Positions 29,329 to 37,633 of a stretch of DNA of 64,000 nucleotides are shown in pieces. Positions within the stretch are counted from its first letter, which is position 1, and every line of letters starts with the position of its first letter. Under the pieces are notes generated by a model, which made no database searches, had not been told where the DNA came from, and saw only the letters and a program-made list of their open reading frames with translations. The stretch lies in assembly GCF_013149275.1 (NCBI RefSeq), contig NZ_JABGNA010000001.1, positions 372,001-436,000 on the forward strand, written 5' to 3'. Position numbers and translations under genes: made by a program. The DNA is from Mucilaginibacter sp. SG564. Lineage in GTDB: Bacteria > Bacteroidota > Bacteroidia > Sphingobacteriales > Sphingobacteriaceae.

Positions 29329-31062
29329 ATGAGAAAAATGAACATTTTATGCCTGGCGGCCATCATGGGGCTGTCCGTTAGCTGTACTAAAAAAAACGCG
29401 CCCGCCGATGCGCTTAATGCTGCAAAATCGGGTAAACTGAACACTCAAGGATCGCCTCCGGGCGACGTAGTAGGTAAACTGGTGGTAGGCTATCAGGGCT
29501 GGTTTTCGGCTACCGGAGATGGATCGCCTAATAACCATTGGGTGCACTGGGCTGGTAATGCCGGAGGAGCGGCACCATCACCCGGGCACCAAACCTTTGA
29601 GCTTTGGCCCGACATGCGCGAATATACCAACTCCTATCAAACAGGATATGCCAACCTGGGCAACGGGCAGCCAGCCAAGCTGTTTTCGCCATGGGATGTG
29701 CAAACGGTAAATACACACTTTTCGTGGATGCAGCAATATGGTATTGATTGTGCCGCCCTGCAGCGCTTTGGCAAAGGCAACGCACAGTTGGATGGTATTG
29801 CCACCCGGGTAATGAATGCAGCTCAAACCTATGGTCGCAAATTTTATGTGATGTATGATATCTCTGGCTGGACTAACTTCCAGTCCGAAATAAAAACCGA
29901 TTGGACAAATGATATTGTAGGTACGCTCCATCTTACCTCGTCATCTGCCTATGCCATGCAAAATGGCAAGCCGGTGATTTGTATTTGGGGTTTTGGCGTA
30001 TCCGGGCGGCCAGGCGACGTGAATTCTTATACCGATGTGATCAACTACTTTAAAAATCTGGGTTGCTATGTTATTATTGGGGGGCCGCGCAATTGGCGAT
30101 CACAAACTGCTAATCTGCCTGCCTTTAATCTGGCCAATATGATTATGCCCTGGGCTACCGGTACTTTTGGGGATGTTGCCGGGGCTGATTCCTATGTGCC
30201 TACATTAAGTGCTGATTTTGCCTATTGTAACACAAACGGTATAGACTATCAGGCAGAAGTATTCCCTGGTTTTTCATGGTCAAACTGGAACGGCGGTGCG
30301 CAAAACCAGATCCCTCGCCAGCATGGCGACTTGATGTGGGAGCAATTTGCCAACGTTCGCAATCAAGGTATAGGCAATGTATATGTAGGTATGTTTGATG
30401 AGTACGATGAAGCTACAGCCATCGCCAAAGCTGCTGAGGATGCATCGATGATACCAACCAACCAATATTTTTTAACGCTTGATGCCGATGGTGTACATGT
30501 ATCGTCCGATTATTATCTGCGGCTTACCAATGATGGGGGCAAGATGATCAAGGGCCAGATACCACTTACTTTTACACATCCTACACCTTTTGTTGTAGGC
30601 GGTACAACAACCACTGTATTTATTGATCATTGCGATACTGCTACTGGTTGGACATCCAGTAACACACTTTCGGTGAACACTACAGACAAGAAGGAGGGAA
30701 CTGGCGCTTTACAGTCGGTTGGTAGCGGAACAGATGAGTTTAGGAAAAGCTTCACTGCGGTCAACACGGGCGCAACGGCAGCTAATGGGTCTATCCAGTT
30801 CTGGTATTATGTATCTGATGCCAGTCAATTTGGCACCAACAACCAGATAGAATTGGGCAGCGGTGGCGCGGCAGATGTAAATGAATACAGTTGGAACATC
30901 GGTACACTGGTAAACGGCTGGAATCTGATCACCAAATCATTTAATACGGCTACTGTAACAGGAGGAACGCCTAATTTGGCAGCTATCAACTGGTTTCGCA
31001 TTTATCATGTAAAAACAGCCAGTATTACTACCCATGTCGATGCTGTAACAGTTATACACTAA
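29329..31062 (+). CDS. GH71/99-like lipoprotein with C-terminal accessory module
   Basis: Lipoprotein of 577 aa with the lipidated cysteine at residue 19 (LSVSC). The catalytic domain (about 50-420) closely parallels the one at 14821: VGYQGWFSATGDG, ELWPDMREY, FSWMQQYGIDCAALQRF, KPVICIWGFGVSGRP, FPGFSWSNW. Its MFDEYDEAT gives E358 and E361, the GH99-type E-x-x-E pair. Residues about 430-577 form a separate beta-rich module starting FIDHCDTATGW. Nearly the same module ends the next protein, so it is probably a carbohydrate-binding or attachment domain. Glycosidase action is likely but linkage is unknown. Confidence 0.82.
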   Translation: MRKMNILCLAAIMGLSVSCTKKNAPADALNAAKSGKLNTQGSPPGDVVGKLVVGYQGWFSATGDGSPNNHWVHWAGNAGGAAPSPGHQTFELWPDMREYTNSYQTGYANLGNGQPAKLFSPWDVQTVNTHFSWMQQYGIDCAALQRFGKGNAQLDGIATRVMNAAQTYGRKFYVMYDISGWTNFQSEIKTDWTNDIVGTLHLTSSSAYAMQNGKPVICIWGFGVSGRPGDVNSYTDVINYFKNLGCYVIIGGPRNWRSQTANLPAFNLANMIMPWATGTFGDVAGADSYVPTLSADFAYCNTNGIDYQAEVFPGFSWSNWNGGAQNQIPRQHGDLMWEQFANVRNQGIGNVYVGMFDEYDEATAIAKAAEDASMIPTNQYFLTLDADGVHVSSDYYLRLTNDGGKMIKGQIPLTFTHPTPFVVGGTTTTVFIDHCDTATGWTSSNTLSVNTTDKKEGTGALQSVGSGTDEFRKSFTAVNTGATAANGSIQFWYYVSDASQFGTNNQIELGSGGAADVNEYSWNIGTLVNGWNLITKSFNTATVTGGTPNLAAINWFRIYHVKTASITTHVDAVTVIH

Positions 31063-31088
31063 TAGTTTATTAACATAAAAATCTAATT

Positions 31089-31120
31089 CAGGAAGAACCG
31101 GAAACGGTTCTTCCTGTTTA
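31089..31120 (+). terminator. Hairpin between GH71/99-like and SGNH genes
   Basis: CAGGAAGAACCG (31089-31100) pairs perfectly with CGGTTCTTCCTG (31105-31116) around a GAAA tetraloop, followed by TTTA. It lies only 20 bp before the next start codon. Confidence 0.65.
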
Positions 31121-31136
31121 TGGTATCCATTCAATA

Positions 31137-32684
31137 ATGAAAAAAATAACACTTACTCTTTTAGTTGTAATTGGCTATCTGTGCATGAGCTGTGCAAAAA
31201 AAGAATTGACTTTATCGCATAAGCAGAGTACATCAATAATGAAAAATGTAGCCATTAATGTGGTGCCAGGCAATGGTTCTCTTGGCGACACTAATATTAA
31301 ATATTTTGGCCGTTGGGATTTTAGCAGCACCACACAGTATATAAGTTATTGGGGGGGAGCCTACATCAAGGTGAATTTTACCGGTACTACCGTGAAGTTT
31401 AAAGTAGGTAATACCACCAACTACTATGCCCGGATTGATAATGGTCCATGGGTAAGCTATATTGGTGCCAGCGGAACTATTGATTTAACATCCACACCAT
31501 TAGCGGCTGGGACCCATACGCTCAGCGTGGCACAAGGTAAAGATTACAGTTACGTCTTCAACTTTCAAGGTTTGATATTGGATGACGGGGCGGTTACCAA
31601 TGCACCATCAACTGGTACCGATCTGATAGAATATATTGGTGATTCCATTACAGCAGGATATACCGACCCGCAGGCTAACGTATCTGACTACGCCTGGGTT
31701 TGTGCCGAAGCCCTGGGTACCGAACATACGCAGATAGCCTATCCTGGTATTGCTTTAGTAAATGGGTTTGGCTTAAATGCTGATAAAACAGGCATGGATT
31801 TACAGTATTTTAAAGCACGTTCACTGGCAAATGCAAATTCGCCTGCATGGGATTTCGGCACATACACACCGAAGATAATCGTAATTAACCTGGGGCAGAA
31901 TGATAATAGCACGAGTGTGCCAGACGATACATTCCAGGCTGATTATATATCGTTTTTGGCCAATGTACGTGCAAAATTCCCCAATGCCGAAATATTTGTG
32001 ATGCGTACACTTGCGGGCGTTAAAGTGGCCCCAACTTTGGCCGCCGTGAACGCAAGGGTAGCTACAGGCGATACCAGGCTGCATTATATTGATACTAACG
32101 GTTGGTTAACTCCCAATAGTGCCGACTATACCGGAAACTCGGGCGTGCACCCCAGTGTAGACGGTCATATTAAGGTAGCCAATTTGTTAAAACCCATTTT
32201 AGCGCCATATTTAACAGGCGGTACACCGCCCGTTTCGGTATACCTTGACCATTGCGATGCCATCAGTGGATGGGCATCTGGAAACACTTTGAGTTTAAAT
32301 ACCTCGGATAAAAAAGAGGGGAGTGGCGCACTACAGGCAGTTGGAAGCAGCATACTTGATTTTCAAAAAGTATTTACGCCGATAAATACCGGTGCTGCAA
32401 TAACTAATGGATCTATCAGATTTTGGTATTATGTGTCTGATGCCAGTTTGCTTGGTTCCAATAATCAGGTAGAGTTAGGCAGTGGTGGCAATAACGATGT
32501 TAACGAATATAATTGGGATATTGGTCCGCTAAACAATGGATGGAATCTGATCACTAAAACTTTCGCCAGCGCAGGTACAACAGGCGGTACGCCAAATCTG
32601 AATGCTATTAACTGGCTCCGTATCTATCATGCCAAAACAGGTAGCGTTATTACCAGGATAGATGCTATACAAATATTGCATTAA
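31137..32684 (+). CDS. SGNH/GDSL esterase, CE2-like, lipoprotein with shared C-terminal module
   Basis: Lipoprotein of 515 aa with lipobox CMSC (cysteine at 19). Residues about 50-155 form a jelly roll like the N-terminal domain of CE2 acetylesterases (GRWDFSSTTQYISYWGGAYIKVNF). The SGNH hydrolase domain (about 160-360) has block I YIGDSITAGY with nucleophile S170, block III LGQNDNS, and the terminal SGVHPSVDGH supplying Asp and His. It would remove acetyl or similar esters from the polysaccharide so the glycosidases can act. The last 145 residues (from YLDHCDAISGW) repeat the accessory module of the preceding GH71/99-like protein. Confidence 0.87.
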   Translation: MKKITLTLLVVIGYLCMSCAKKELTLSHKQSTSIMKNVAINVVPGNGSLGDTNIKYFGRWDFSSTTQYISYWGGAYIKVNFTGTTVKFKVGNTTNYYARIDNGPWVSYIGASGTIDLTSTPLAAGTHTLSVAQGKDYSYVFNFQGLILDDGAVTNAPSTGTDLIEYIGDSITAGYTDPQANVSDYAWVCAEALGTEHTQIAYPGIALVNGFGLNADKTGMDLQYFKARSLANANSPAWDFGTYTPKIIVINLGQNDNSTSVPDDTFQADYISFLANVRAKFPNAEIFVMRTLAGVKVAPTLAAVNARVATGDTRLHYIDTNGWLTPNSADYTGNSGVHPSVDGHIKVANLLKPILAPYLTGGTPPVSVYLDHCDAISGWASGNTLSLNTSDKKEGSGALQAVGSSILDFQKVFTPINTGAAITNGSIRFWYYVSDASLLGSNNQVELGSGGNNDVNEYNWDIGPLNNGWNLITKTFASAGTTGGTPNLNAINWLRIYHAKTGSVITRIDAIQILH

Positions 32685-32874
32685 TACTTTATCGAAAACA
32701 GGTATTAAAAGGTGTTTTATTACCTGATAAGCCTTCATATTAAGGGAATATTAACTTTTTTTTAATTAGCTGAAGGTTATTTGCTCATGAAACGAGTGGC
32801 CAGATCATTTGGCTCCAATACAATTAACCTGTAATAACAAACAAGCTGGATGAGCTAAGCTCAAGTGATACAAT

Positions 32875-33828
32875 ATGAAAATAAACAGAACAACGCTAGT
32901 TGGGCTATTCCTAACTTTTTATCTTTTTTTTCCTTTGACCGGTAAGGCACAAAATCCAATTATAAGGAACATTTATACAGCCGATCCGTCTGCGCATGTT
33001 TGGAGCGACGGAAGACTATATGTTTATCCATCTCATGATGTCGACCCTCCAAGAGGATGCGACCTGATGGATAAATACCATGTGTTTTCGACAGATGATA
33101 TGGTACACTGGAAAGATCATGGTGAAATACTTAGCGCAAGTGATGTCTCTTGGGGGCGAAAGGAGGGTGGTTTTATGTGGGCGCCGGATTGTGCCTATAA
33201 AAACGATAAGTATTATTTTTATTTTCCGCATCCCAGTGGAACCGATTGGAATAAAACCTGGAAAGTTGGCATTGCTACCAGTTCAAAGCCTGCTGAGGGT
33301 TTTGTTTCGCAAGGATACCTTGATCTGGGTGATGATAGCCGCTCTATGATCGATCCATGTGTATTTGTTGATGACGATGGGCAAGCTTATTTTTATTACG
33401 GCGGAGGCGGTAGATGTGTCGGCACGAAATTAAAAAGCAATATGACGGAAATAGCTGAGCCGTTAAAGACAATGGATGGATTAAAGGATTTTCATGAAGC
33501 TACCTGGATATTCAAGAGAAATAAAATCTATTATCTGACTTATGCGGATAATCACACGATAAATGGCAAAGGAGCCAACAGACTGAATTACGCGACAAGC
33601 AAAAGCCCTTTAGGACCCTGGGTTTATGGAGGCGTCTATCTTGACCCAACGGGTTGCGACACCAGTCATGGTTCTGTAGTGGAGTATAAAGGCCAATGGT
33701 ATGCTTTTTATCACAATAGCGTTATCTCCGGTCGTGGGAATCTCAGGTCGGTTTGTGTTGATAAGTTGTATTTTAACAAAGATGGATCAATCCAAAAAGT
33801 AATTCAAACGGGCATGTTAAGCCAATAA
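32875..33828 (+). CDS. Glycoside hydrolase family 43 enzyme
   Basis: Secreted five-bladed beta-propeller glycosidase of 317 aa. The signal peptide ends at GKAQ (residue 26). The GH43 triad is readable: D37 in YTADPSAHVW (base), D160 in MIDPCVFVDDDGQAYFYYGG (pKa modulator) and E208 in DFHEATWIFKR (acid). GGFMWAPDCAYKNDKYYFYFP is also characteristic. Members are mostly arabinofuranosidases and xylosidases, with some galactanases. It is a single-domain form without an accessory module. It follows the SGNH gene after 190 bp and is closed by a terminator, so it is the last gene of the glycan region. Confidence 0.9.
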   Translation: MKINRTTLVGLFLTFYLFFPLTGKAQNPIIRNIYTADPSAHVWSDGRLYVYPSHDVDPPRGCDLMDKYHVFSTDDMVHWKDHGEILSASDVSWGRKEGGFMWAPDCAYKNDKYYFYFPHPSGTDWNKTWKVGIATSSKPAEGFVSQGYLDLGDDSRSMIDPCVFVDDDGQAYFYYGGGGRCVGTKLKSNMTEIAEPLKTMDGLKDFHEATWIFKRNKIYYLTYADNHTINGKGANRLNYATSKSPLGPWVYGGVYLDPTGCDTSHGSVVEYKGQWYAFYHNSVISGRGNLRSVCVDKLYFNKDGSIQKVIQTGMLSQ

Positions 33829-34106
33829 TTGTATTTTTTATTTCCGGGCGAATTGTGGCTTATGTTTCGTCATGATCTTCACTATTTCAACGTTGCCTGT
33901 ACAATTTCTTTATAGATAGTGTAAAAGCCCGATATTGTTTAACACAGTATCAGGCTTTTCTTTTACGCCTCAGAGTAGTTTAATCTACTTTATTTCTTAG
34001 GATTTAATTAAATGCTAAGCATTGGTGTAGTTGAGCAAAGATCTGTTGAACGCTTAATATTGTTATGTAACAAATCTTCTACATAAATTATATTTTATCT
34101 ATAGAT
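33829..34106. other. Intergenic region between GH43 gene and the sulfur operon promoter
   Basis: About 280 bp. It contains the GH43 terminator at 33923-33964 and a small palindrome AATGCTAAGCATT near 34012. No further gene is supported. Confidence 0.5.
33923..33964 (+). terminator. Intrinsic terminator after the GH43 gene
   Basis: AAAAGCC (33923-33929) and GATA (33931-33934) pair with TATC (33948-33951) and GGCTTTT (33953-33959), followed by CTTTT. It separates the glycan region from the next transcription unit. Confidence 0.75.
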
Positions 34107-34137
34107 TTTGTAGTATTTAAATTAATTTCTATGTTTG
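34107..34137 (+). promoter_or_regulatory. Consensus promoter of the Cys-leader/sulfur operon
   Basis: TTTG at 34107-34110, a 19-bp spacer and TATGTTTG at 34130-34137 match the Bacteroidota consensus exactly. The start would be near 34144, giving a leader RNA of about 365 nt before the susC start codon. Confidence 0.75.
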
Positions 34138-34162
34138 TCGCGTCAAATTAAAAACATAAGTA

Positions 34163-34258
34163 ATGTTAACGTCTTCAAACAGACCACTGGTACATACTTC
34201 AAAAATGATGATGAGCTACCATAAGGCAATGCTGGTCATGTGTTGTTGTTGCTGGTAA
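34163..34258 (+). CDS. Cysteine-rich leader peptide ending Cys-Cys-Cys-Cys-Trp-stop
   Basis: A 31-codon ORF starting 20 bp after the predicted transcription start. It ends with TGT TGT TGT TGC TGG TAA (34241-34258), that is four consecutive Cys codons, Trp and stop. Three Met codons in a row at 34205-34213 offer an alternative start giving 17 residues (MMMSYHKAMLVMCCCCW). The position between a consensus promoter and an intrinsic terminator, and the run of one rare amino acid, are the hallmarks of a transcription-attenuation leader peptide. Ribosome speed through the Cys codons would report Cys-tRNA supply. Downstream genes handle sulfur compounds, which fits. It resembles in principle the Cys-rich leader peptides described in actinobacteria, but I recognise no family. 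Translation is inferred, not shown. Confidence 0.72.
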   Translation: MLTSSNRPLVHTSKMMMSYHKAMLVMCCCCW

Positions 34259-34377
34259 TTACTTTTTCAACTAATACTTTTTTCCTGATAAAAAACACTT
34301 AAATGTGCTTTTAAGGTCAAGTTGCCTTGAGTGCATAACTATGCAAAAAAATCTCCAGATGAAGTTATAAAACAACA
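34241..34377 (+). promoter_or_regulatory. Candidate long-range pairing of Cys codons with pre-terminator segment
   Basis: TGTTGTT within the Cys codons (34241-34247) is complementary to AACAACA at 34371-34377, just before the terminator stem. CTGG (34252-34255) can pair with CCAG (34355-34358) inside it. A hairpin TCAAG-TTGC-CTTGA lies at 34317-34330. Its CCTTG (34325-34329) could also pair with CAAGG (34388-34392) of the terminator's 5' arm. Which structure wins is not known. Confidence 0.4.
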
Positions 34378-34381
34378 GAAA

Positions 34382-34413
34382 AACCGGCAAGGAAGCCTCG
34401 CCGGTTCATTTTT
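34382..34413 (+). terminator. Attenuator terminator upstream of susC in the sulfur operon
   Basis: AACCGGC (34382-34388) pairs with GCCGGTT (34400-34406). An inner AGG/CCT stem closes an AAG loop, and CATTTTT follows. It lies about 95 bp before the susC start codon and 124 bp after the leader stop, inside the leader transcript, so it can only act as a conditional terminator. Confidence 0.7.
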
Positions 34414-34507
34414 CCGGAAAAGATCAGCTACGTAACGCCAATCACTTACTGACCCTTCCGCTAAGTTTCACCTAATAATTAAATTATTAATAAAACCTGT
34501 TAAATAT

Positions 34508-37500
34508 ATGGAAATATATATCCATGCTAAATCATTTTATAAAAAGCTCTTTAAGTTACTTCTACTCTTCTTTATCCCCGTTTTATCGTTTGCGCAAACA
34601 GAACAGCAACCCACCATCAATTCTCATTTAAACGGTACTGTAGTTGACGCTATTACCCGTGAACCATTACCCGGTGCGGCAGTATTGATACTGGGTACAA
34701 CACATTCGGTAGCGACAGATAGGGATGGTAAATTCTCTTTTGTAACCGGACAGAAATTTCCGTACACACTTATAATTACTTATATAGGATATGATAAGCA
34801 AGAAGTTACAGCAAATGGCAGCCCGGTTACTATACTTTTAAAGCAATCTGTGCGTGCATTAAATGATGTGGTTGTGGTGGGATATGGAACTCAAAGCCGC
34901 AAATCATTAACAGGTTCAGTATCCACTGTTAGTGCCGATGAGGTACGTAACAAACCAGTAGCCAGTTTTGATCAGCAATTACAAGGTAAGGCGGCAGGTG
35001 TACAGGTATCTGCCGGCACCGGGATTCCCGGTGATGGTTTGTTTTTCCGAATCAGAGGGAGTACATCTATCAATGCCGGTAATGATCCTTTGTATGTTAT
35101 TGACGGTGTTTTTATCAATAATCAATCGCTACAAAAGATTACTACCCAGGGCCAGGCTAATAATCCGTTGTCAGACATTAACCCTGCTGATATCGAAAGC
35201 ATCAGTATATTGAAAGATGCCGATGCTACTGCAATCTATGGCGCACGTGCGGCTAACGGCGTGGTACTGATCACTACCAAACGGGGTAAATACAACACTG
35301 CTCCAAAGGTGAGCTTCAATACCTATTTTGGATTTGCTAAAGCCCCTAAACTGTGGGACCTTGTAACTGGTCCGGAACATGCGGAACTGGTAAACGAACT
35401 TTACCGCAATACCGAGGCTGATGCTATTGCCACGGGTAATACATCGGCAGCTACTACTTATAAATACCAACCTTTTAGGGCACTAACAGATAACCCTGGC
35501 GCTTCGCCTGCTCCGCGTGGATTACCACAGGATCAACCTACTTATGATCGTTTGCATGATGTGTTCCGGACTGGTTTTTTGCAAAATTATGACGCCTCGA
35601 TCTCCGGTGGTAACGACAAAACACGATATTATGTAGGCGGTGGTTATAACAGCCAACAGGCCGACTTGAAAACCAACGATTTTAATCGCGGGAGTTTTAA
35701 GTTCAATCTTGATCAAAAAATAAGCAATGTTTTTAGTATCGGCACCAGTACTTTATTATCACAAACTTATCGTACTAACGCCCGTGTAGGTGATGGGCCT
35801 CAGGGAGGAATTTTACAGGCTGCCTTGCATACACCAACCTATTTGCCAAAAGTAAATGCAGATGGCAGTCCGGCTAAATGGGCAGGTTTTGACAACCTGG
35901 ATGTGCTGATCAATAATACTAACATGCACTCCAAAAGTGATCGTTTGATCAGTAATATCTATGCAGATGCCAATATTACACCCGACCTGAAATTCCGCAC
36001 CAGTTGGAGCGTGGATTATAACACTTACAACGAATATCAATACTGGAACAGCCTGACCAACCTGGGGGCGGCTAATCATAACTTGGGTACATCAAGTATC
36101 AGTACCAATTCTATCTGGACAAATGAACAAACGCTTACCTATAATAAAGTTTTCGCCAACAAACATGCTTTCAGCGCGCTGATTGGTAATACGCTGCAAG
36201 GCAGTGTGAATTCCCAAACCTTTGCGCAAGGAACAAACTTCCCTAATGATTCTTTCCAGCAGATCGCTTCTGCTGCTACTACAACAGCCTCATCAACAGA
36301 AAATAAATACAACCTCTCGTCCTTTTTCTCCAGGATTACCTACAACTACGCCGGTAAATATTTTATAGAAGGTAATTTCCGTGCAGATGCGTCTTCCAAA
36401 TTCGGTGCAGATCATCGCTGGGGATATTTCCCGTCGGCAGGTGTTGCCTGGCAGGCAAAGGAAGAGGATTTTCTGAAGAATGTCAATTTCCTTAGTAACC
36501 TGAAAATACGTGGTAGTATCGGTTTAACCGGTAACCAGAATGGTATCAGCAATTTTGCATCACGCGGCTTATGGCAGGCAGGCTCCAACTATCAGGACAA
36601 CCCCGGTACGGTACCTTACCAGTTAGCCAATCCCGATCTGAAATGGGAGAGTACCCGTCAGATCAATGTTGGAGTGGATGCAGGCTTTTTTAATAATCGT
36701 TTAAGCCTGGAATTTAATGTATATGATAAATATACTACCGGCTTATTATTAAACCTGCCACTGCCTCAAAGCTCGGGCTTTGCTACCATAACCAAAAATG
36801 CGGGGGAGATGAGCAATAAAGGTTTTGAACTGGCTATTAACAGCGTCAATATCAAGAACCAGGGATTTACCTGGCAAACCAGTTTCAATATCTCGCACAA
36901 TGCCAACAAGATTGAAAAGCTACCTATTCCTATCGATGCTTCGTACGCGGCTATACGGATGCAACAGGGGCAGTCCATGAACTCTTTTTATGTATATAAG
37001 CAATTGTATGTTGATCCGCAAACAGGTAATGCTATTTATCAGCATGCTGATGGTACCAGCGGCCCAACCGTAACTGCTGCTGACAAAGTGTTTGATGGTA
37101 GCGGCTTACCTAAGTTCTTTGGCGGTATCAACAATACTTTTACTTATAAAGGATTTGACCTGAGCATCTTCTTCAATTTTGAAACCGGTAACAAGGTATA
37201 TAATAACAACGCTTACTTTCTGGAGGGCGGAGGTACACGTGACGACCGTCGGGCTATGGATACTTACCAGCTTAAACGCTGGCAAAAGCCGGGTGATATT
37301 ACCGATGTGCCTCGCTTAACTGCCCTGGGCTCTAATTATACTTTAAGTCCGGTGAGCCGTTTTATCGAGGATGGATCATTCCTGAGATTGAGCAATGTAA
37401 ACCTGGGTTATACCTTACCTAAAACTGTTGCCGAACGGATCAAAGCCGCATCGGTGCGCATTTATTTTAGCGGGTCGAACCTGTGGCTGTTAACACACTA

Positions 37501-37615
37501 CAAAGGCCCTGACCCGGAGATCAATGTAACGGCCGATCCTAACGTGCAGGGGTACGATCTGGGTACACCGCCAATTCCGCGTACACTCCAAGTTGGCGCT
37601 AATATCACCTTTTAA
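34508..37615 (+). CDS. SusC/RagA family TonB-linked outer membrane receptor (sulfur operon)
   Basis: Outer-membrane TonB-dependent transporter of 1035 aa. The signal peptide ends at LSFAQ (about residue 30). The beta-sandwich contains GTVVDAITREPLPGAAVLILG. The plug contains VVVGYGTQSRKSLTGSVSTV, LFFRIRGSTSINAGNDPLYVIDGVFINN and SISILKDADATAIYGARAANGV. The barrel ends TLQVGANITF. It is the first structural gene after the Cys-rich leader and attenuator. Since the operon goes on to sulfur-handling membrane proteins, its ligand is probably a sulfur-containing molecule or peptide rather than a plain glycan (inference). The SusD partner starts 18 bp later. Confidence 0.94.
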   Translation: MEIYIHAKSFYKKLFKLLLLFFIPVLSFAQTEQQPTINSHLNGTVVDAITREPLPGAAVLILGTTHSVATDRDGKFSFVTGQKFPYTLIITYIGYDKQEVTANGSPVTILLKQSVRALNDVVVVGYGTQSRKSLTGSVSTVSADEVRNKPVASFDQQLQGKAAGVQVSAGTGIPGDGLFFRIRGSTSINAGNDPLYVIDGVFINNQSLQKITTQGQANNPLSDINPADIESISILKDADATAIYGARAANGVVLITTKRGKYNTAPKVSFNTYFGFAKAPKLWDLVTGPEHAELVNELYRNTEADAIATGNTSAATTYKYQPFRALTDNPGASPAPRGLPQDQPTYDRLHDVFRTGFLQNYDASISGGNDKTRYYVGGGYNSQQADLKTNDFNRGSFKFNLDQKISNVFSIGTSTLLSQTYRTNARVGDGPQGGILQAALHTPTYLPKVNADGSPAKWAGFDNLDVLINNTNMHSKSDRLISNIYADANITPDLKFRTSWSVDYNTYNEYQYWNSLTNLGAANHNLGTSSISTNSIWTNEQTLTYNKVFANKHAFSALIGNTLQGSVNSQTFAQGTNFPNDSFQQIASAATTTASSTENKYNLSSFFSRITYNYAGKYFIEGNFRADASSKFGADHRWGYFPSAGVAWQAKEEDFLKNVNFLSNLKIRGSIGLTGNQNGISNFASRGLWQAGSNYQDNPGTVPYQLANPDLKWESTRQINVGVDAGFFNNRLSLEFNVYDKYTTGLLLNLPLPQSSGFATITKNAGEMSNKGFELAINSVNIKNQGFTWQTSFNISHNANKIEKLPIPIDASYAAIRMQQGQSMNSFYVYKQLYVDPQTGNAIYQHADGTSGPTVTAADKVFDGSGLPKFFGGINNTFTYKGFDLSIFFNFETGNKVYNNNAYFLEGGGTRDDRRAMDTYQLKRWQKPGDITDVPRLTALGSNYTLSPVSRFIEDGSFLRLSNVNLGYTLPKTVAERIKAASVRIYFSGSNLWLLTHYKGPDPEINVTADPNVQGYDLGTPPIPRTLQVGANITF

Positions 37616-37633
37616 TGAATTAATGAATAAGAC

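Noticed and set aside
32699..32726. CAGGTA/TACCTG hairpin between the SGNH and GH43 genes
   Set aside because: The stem is only six pairs with a long loop and no T run, too weak to call a terminator.
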